Assembly (NCBI GenBank): GCA_012270135.1
Contig: JAAXIW010000031.1
Span: forward strand, 1 to 13,790
Direction of reading: 5' to 3'
Source of the DNA: Brevundimonas sp.
Lineage (GTDB): Bacteria; Pseudomonadota; Alphaproteobacteria; Caulobacterales; Caulobacteraceae
DNA: 13,790 nucleotides
Under the pieces are notes generated by a model. That model was not told the DNA's origin. It saw only the letters and a list, made by a program, of their open reading frames with translations, and ran no database searches. Shown in pieces: positions 13,778 through 13,790 of the stretch; position 1 is the first letter of the stretch; the number at the start of each line of letters is the position of its first letter. The position numbers were made by a program, and so were the translations under genes.

Positions 13778-13790
13778 CCCGCCAGACCCC

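Noticed and set aside
1..13790. Mobile element, prophage, defence system or CRISPR
   Set aside because: No transposase, integrase, terminal repeats, spacer-repeat pattern or defence-type nuclease seen; apart from the left-edge fusion the genes are ordinary chromosomal families.

Overview
The window is GC-rich chromosomal DNA that looks alphaproteobacterial, most likely Caulobacterales (Brevundimonas or Caulobacter-like). The reasons are the strong G/C third-position bias, the flagellar gene set and its order, CtrA-type TTAA-N7-TTAA boxes in front of flagellar operons, and a sensor kinase of the DivJ/PleC (PdhS) type next to flhB. This is inference from sequence only; no search was run. Both ends cut open reading frames, so the window may be a whole contig.

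Layout. 1-431 (minus): an unbroken reading frame that starts like a DUF983 zinc-ribbon membrane protein and continues in frame into the radical-SAM core of a MiaB-like tRNA methylthiotransferase. It is either a real fusion or, more likely, an assembly chimera. 587-3451 (plus): a large exported beta-domain plus TPR protein of unknown function. 3480-3758 (minus): an HU-type nucleoid protein. 3880-4988 (minus): fliO-fliP, translationally coupled. 5163-6307 (plus): flgB-flgC-fliE, divergent from fliO-fliP across a symmetric double CtrA-like site. 6411-8163 (plus): a secreted amidohydrolase and a small VOC/glyoxalase-fold protein. 8160-9942 (minus): folE and an acyltransferase-3 membrane protein. 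10077-12184 (plus): fliQ-fliR-flhB. 12380 to the right edge (minus): a membrane histidine kinase.

How it fits together. FliO, FliP, FliQ, FliR and FlhB build the flagellar type III export gate in the inner membrane. FliE joins that gate and the MS ring to the proximal rod proteins FlgB and FlgC, so the three flagellar clusters encode one early-assembly module. The flgB and fliQ promoters share the same layout: a TAA-N7-TTAACC box, then a GGCA-N-TTTCTGCC element at identical spacing. This suggests co-regulation by the cell-cycle regulator CtrA. The DivJ/PleC-like kinase would belong to the phosphorelay upstream of CtrA. Four genes with metabolic or envelope roles separate fliE from fliQ, which are adjacent in many other alphaproteobacteria.

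No CRISPR array, insertion sequence, tRNA or rRNA was seen. No intergenic gap exceeds 300 bases. The best candidates for a second look are the DUF983/MiaB reading frame, the matched promoter pair, the uncharacterised TPR protein, and several hairpins that overlap ribosome binding sites or lie in intergenic regions.
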